A stretch of DNA of 7,799 bases. Origin: Candidatus Cloacimonas sp. SDB. Its GTDB lineage: Bacteria; Cloacimonadota; Cloacimonadia; Cloacimonadales; TCS61. The notes under the pieces are model-generated. The model was not told the origin of the DNA, ran no database searches, and saw nothing but the letters and a program-made list of their open reading frames with translations. The DNA lies in NCBI GenBank assembly GCA_001412425.1, contig LKUH01000086.1:1-7799 (forward strand), in the 5' to 3' direction. This document shows positions 5,689-7,799 of this stretch, piece after piece (within the stretch, counting starts at the first letter, position 1; each line of letters begins with the position of its first letter). Made by a program: the position numbers and the translations under genes.

Positions 5689-7698
5689 ATGAAAAAGTTG
5701 AGAATTTTTTTAGTATTGATGCTTTTACTCGCATCAGTTTCACTTTTCAGTATTTACAACGTTGGTGATATTGTTGATAATTATTCCTGGACTGATAATA
5801 CCGGAGAAGATCACGACATCTATGAGCTGACGGCACAGGGAGTGGCTGTCGTACTTTTCTGGGGTGGTTATAGTTGACCTAGTTGTGTTGCGGCGGCGCC
5901 GCAATTCGAAGCTCTCTGGCAACAACAGGAGCAGTATCCCGATGGTAATGTCTATATGGTTAGCCAGACAAACTGGACTGGAAATACTCATTACTGGGGT
6001 CTTGGTGCATCAGGACCTTTTGGCAACGGCTTTATTCCACTTTTCGCTGTTATTGGTGGCAATAATGAATGCTTCTACAACGACAATTATTTTGCACAGG
6101 TTGCACCTGCTTTAACTCTTGCTCTTGAATCTTTCGGTCTCACGGCTTTATTCTCTTCCAATGTAACCCAGGGTCCCCCTGAACTGGGTGTGCAGTTTCG
6201 AGACCTCTCATCACCTTCTAATGATATTCAGAGCTGGGAATGGGATCTGGATGGTGATGGCATAATTGACAGTGTTGAAGAAGATCCCTACCATATCTAT
6301 GATACACCCGGTGTGTACGATGTCAGTTTGACGGTTACCACCAGTGAAGAGGTAGCAGAACTAACCATCCCGGAATATATAACAGTTACGGATCCAACCG
6401 CAATTTCCGGTTCTGTTGCAGGGGTCTGGAGTCCTGATTATGGTCCTTACATTATTACGGAAGACATCTTGGTAAATGATCTCAGTCATTTGGAGATAGA
6501 AACTGGTACGGAAATAATCTTCACTGAAGGAACTAAGATAACTGTAAATGGACAGCTTACGGTCAACGGAGAATGGGATAATCCAGTTAACTTCAGCAGT
6601 GAATCGCAATGGTCAGGGATTCACTTTGCAAATACTCAATTGGAAAATGTGCTGGATGGATGTAAAATTTCCAATGTTTTGGGATCAGCTATTACTGTGG
6701 AAGAAAATTCCTGTCTTCAGGTTAAAAACAGCTGGATCATCGAGAATAACTCTTCTGAAAATAAAGGAACTGCTTTTGAGATTGTTAATTCAGACGATGT
6801 GGTAATTGAAAAAAATATCATTGCAAACAATTCTAACAGCAATCTCACAGGTGGTATCAGCTGTCTGGCCAGCAATCCCATAATTAAGAACAATCTAATA
6901 GTTAATAATGGAAGTCCCACGGCTTTGGCTGGAGCTGCCAGTTTTAAAAGTGGATCTCAACCCACCCTCATAAATAATACTATCGCTAACAATTTATCCA
7001 GCGGCTGCACAATATTTACTTTTAACTCTCAAGTAGATATAATGAACTCGATTATTTTTTCTGACAGCTACATTTTCACAACTATCGGAAACCTTCCTGC
7101 TGTTTCCTATACCTGTATTTCAGGCGGTTATACCGGAGAAGGAAATATTGATGAAGATCCAGGTTTTGTTGGAGCTTCCGCAGGGGCTGGACCTGACTAT
7201 AACGGATATGAAGCAGAATGGTATTTATCGGAAGGCTCACCTTGTATTGATATGGGAAATCCTGCTGCAGATTATTATGATGTAGAAGATCCCGCTGATC
7301 CAGGTAACGCATTATGGCCAGCTATGGGTACAGTTACTAACGACATGGGTGCCTTTGGCGGTACAGGATTATTCGAATATGTCGGTTCAGAAGAAATTAT
7401 ACTTGATATTGTTAAGATAAGTACAATGAAAACTTATCCCAATCCTTTTAATCCGGAAACTAAAATAGCTCTCCAGTTGAATTCGCAGGATGTTGATCAT
7501 CCCATCAACCTTTCAATCTACAATCTGAAAGGTCAACTGGTTAAAACTTTAATAAGTAATTCTTTAGTAACTTCCGGAAAGGAGATAATCTGGAACGGAA
7601 CTGACAATTCTGGATCAGCGATTTCCACAGGAATTTATTTCGTCCGTTTGGAAACTGCAACTAATGTTGTATCCAGTAAGGTTGTTTTACTAAAATAG
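5689..7698 (+). CDS. Predicted secreted selenoprotein: UxxC thioredoxin-like, PKD, beta-helix, sorting domain
   Basis: One 669-residue protein when the in-frame TGA (codon 63) is read as selenocysteine. Domains: signal peptide (about 1-21); thioredoxin/TlpA-like domain (about 24-150) with VGDIVDNYSWTDNTGE, the strand VAVVLFWGGYS, the redox motif U63-P-S-C66, and a cis-proline region GFIPLFAVI (P117); PKD domain (about 152-233) with WEWDLDGDG and YDTPGVYDVSLTV; right-handed parallel beta-helix (about 241-490) of Asn-rich IIxNN-type repeats, closing near SPCIDMGNP; and a C-terminal YPNPFNP sorting domain (about 583-669) ending VVLLK, homologous to that of the gene upstream. Evidence for recoding: both sides share a frame; the TGA replaces exactly the first cysteine of CxxC; the domain continues for 26 open codons before the next Met; TGAC is a weak termination context; and a SECIS-like hairpin follows. 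Likely role: an extracellular or surface thiol redox enzyme; substrate unknown. The alternative is a nonsense-mutated cysteine gene, less likely given the hairpin and the intact remainder. Confidence 0.85.
5875..5877 (+). other. In-frame TGA predicted to encode selenocysteine (residue 63)
   Basis: The codon lies in GYS-TGA-PSC, aligning with WC-x-x-C of thioredoxins, so the residue would be the nucleophilic first position of the motif (UPSC). The TlpA-like neighbour has C56 at the equivalent place after FWAS. The other five genes here use TAA, TAG or TGA as ordinary stops and TGG for Trp, so genome-wide reassignment of TGA to Trp or Gly is not suggested; Gly or Trp at this site would also destroy the motif. 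Confidence 0.83.
5883..5909 (+). promoter_or_regulatory. Predicted bacterial SECIS hairpin
   Basis: Perfect 7-bp stem TTGCGGC (5888-5894) with GCCGCAA (5898-5904) closing a GGC loop (5895-5897). It extends outward by a G-U pair (5887/5905), a U-U mismatch (5886/5906), G-C, U-G and U-A pairs (down to 5883/5909). The loop begins with G and starts 17 nt after the TGA, within the roughly 16-37 nt range I recall for bacterial SECIS elements bound by SelB. It encodes Val-Ala-Ala-Ala-Pro-Gln through GCG/CCG codons, an abrupt GC island in an AT-rich gene, consistent with selection on RNA structure. Confidence 0.78.
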
Positions 7699-7717
7699 AA
7701 CCTGATTGATTTTTTGC

Positions 7718-7748
7718 AAAAGGAGCGGTGAATACCGCTCCTTTTTTT
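7718..7748 (+). terminator. Rho-independent terminator
   Basis: GGAGCGGT (7722-7729) pairs perfectly with ACCGCTCC (7734-7741) around a GAAT loop, extended by AAAA/TTTT, and is followed by a run of seven T (7742-7748). It starts 20 nt after the stop of the selenoprotein gene and closes the transcription unit. The flanking A and T runs could let it also act on the opposite strand. Confidence 0.93.
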
Positions 7749-7799
7749 GATTCTGAAAATTTGATGAAAAATCTTGCTTAAAAAACCCAGGTTGAATTT

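Noticed and set aside
5864..6115. Overlapping 83-residue frame running through the TGA region
   Set aside because: Arg-rich, Leu-rich translation with no recognisable domain; it is a shadow of the selenoprotein frame and of the GC-rich hairpin.
5956..7698. Separate 580-residue gene starting at the ATG of 5956
   Set aside because: No Shine-Dalgarno sequence, no signal peptide although the protein ends in a secretion sorting domain, and the start lies inside a thioredoxin-like domain whose first half is encoded in the same frame just upstream.
5689..7698. Pseudogene broken by a nonsense mutation
   Set aside because: Only one stop, at exactly the CxxC nucleophile position, followed by a SECIS-like hairpin, with over 600 codons otherwise intact, a strong ribosome binding site and a good terminator. 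It remains the main alternative.

Overview
The window is a compact, AT-rich, all plus-strand stretch of bacterial DNA with six protein genes, a strong terminator at the right end, and no tRNA, rRNA, mobile element or CRISPR array that I can see. Two secreted proteins end in YPNPFNP-type C-terminal sorting domains. Together with an outer-membrane beta-barrel, lipoprotein and signal peptides and good purine-rich ribosome binding sites, this points to a Gram-negative member of the Fibrobacteres-Chlorobi-Bacteroidetes (FCB) superphylum. Candidatus Cloacimonadota or a relative is my best guess; this is inference from protein style, not from a marker gene.

Left part (34-4791) is a tightly packed probable operon for envelope thiol-disulfide chemistry. 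It holds a DsbD-type electron-transfer protein (34-1665), a lipoprotein with an Omp28/thioredoxin-like WCSNC domain (1673-2779), a TlpA/ResA-type thioredoxin with WCDPC (2798-3316), and an outer-membrane beta-barrel resembling the DUF6029 group (3313-4791) with a close cysteine pair in its last hairpin. Gaps are 7 and 18 nt, then an ATGA overlap. The likely logic is that DsbD brings reducing power across the inner membrane and the two exported thioredoxin-fold proteins use it, perhaps on cysteines such as those of the barrel.

Right part (4868-7698) holds two secreted proteins with homologous C-terminal sorting domains. The first (4868-5605) is a small Ig-like protein with a close cysteine pair. 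The second is the main discovery. Two apparent reading frames, 5689-5877 and 5956-7698, lie in the same frame, separated only by one TGA and 26 open sense codons. The TGA falls exactly at the first position of a thioredoxin CxxC motif (GYS-TGA-PSC), and a GC-rich hairpin with a G-starting loop sits 17 nt downstream, as expected of a bacterial SECIS element. I therefore annotate one 669-residue selenoprotein with a signal peptide, a UxxC thioredoxin-like domain, a PKD domain, a parallel beta-helix and a sorting domain. An exported, probably surface-attached selenoprotein of this architecture is one I do not recognise. It sits directly downstream of a disulfide-handling operon, which fits a redox role.

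No stretch over 300 bases lacks a gene. The two larger gaps (4792-4867 and 5606-5688) hold an AT-only palindrome and a possible promoter, respectively. After the terminator (7718-7748) the last ~50 bases show nothing I can identify.
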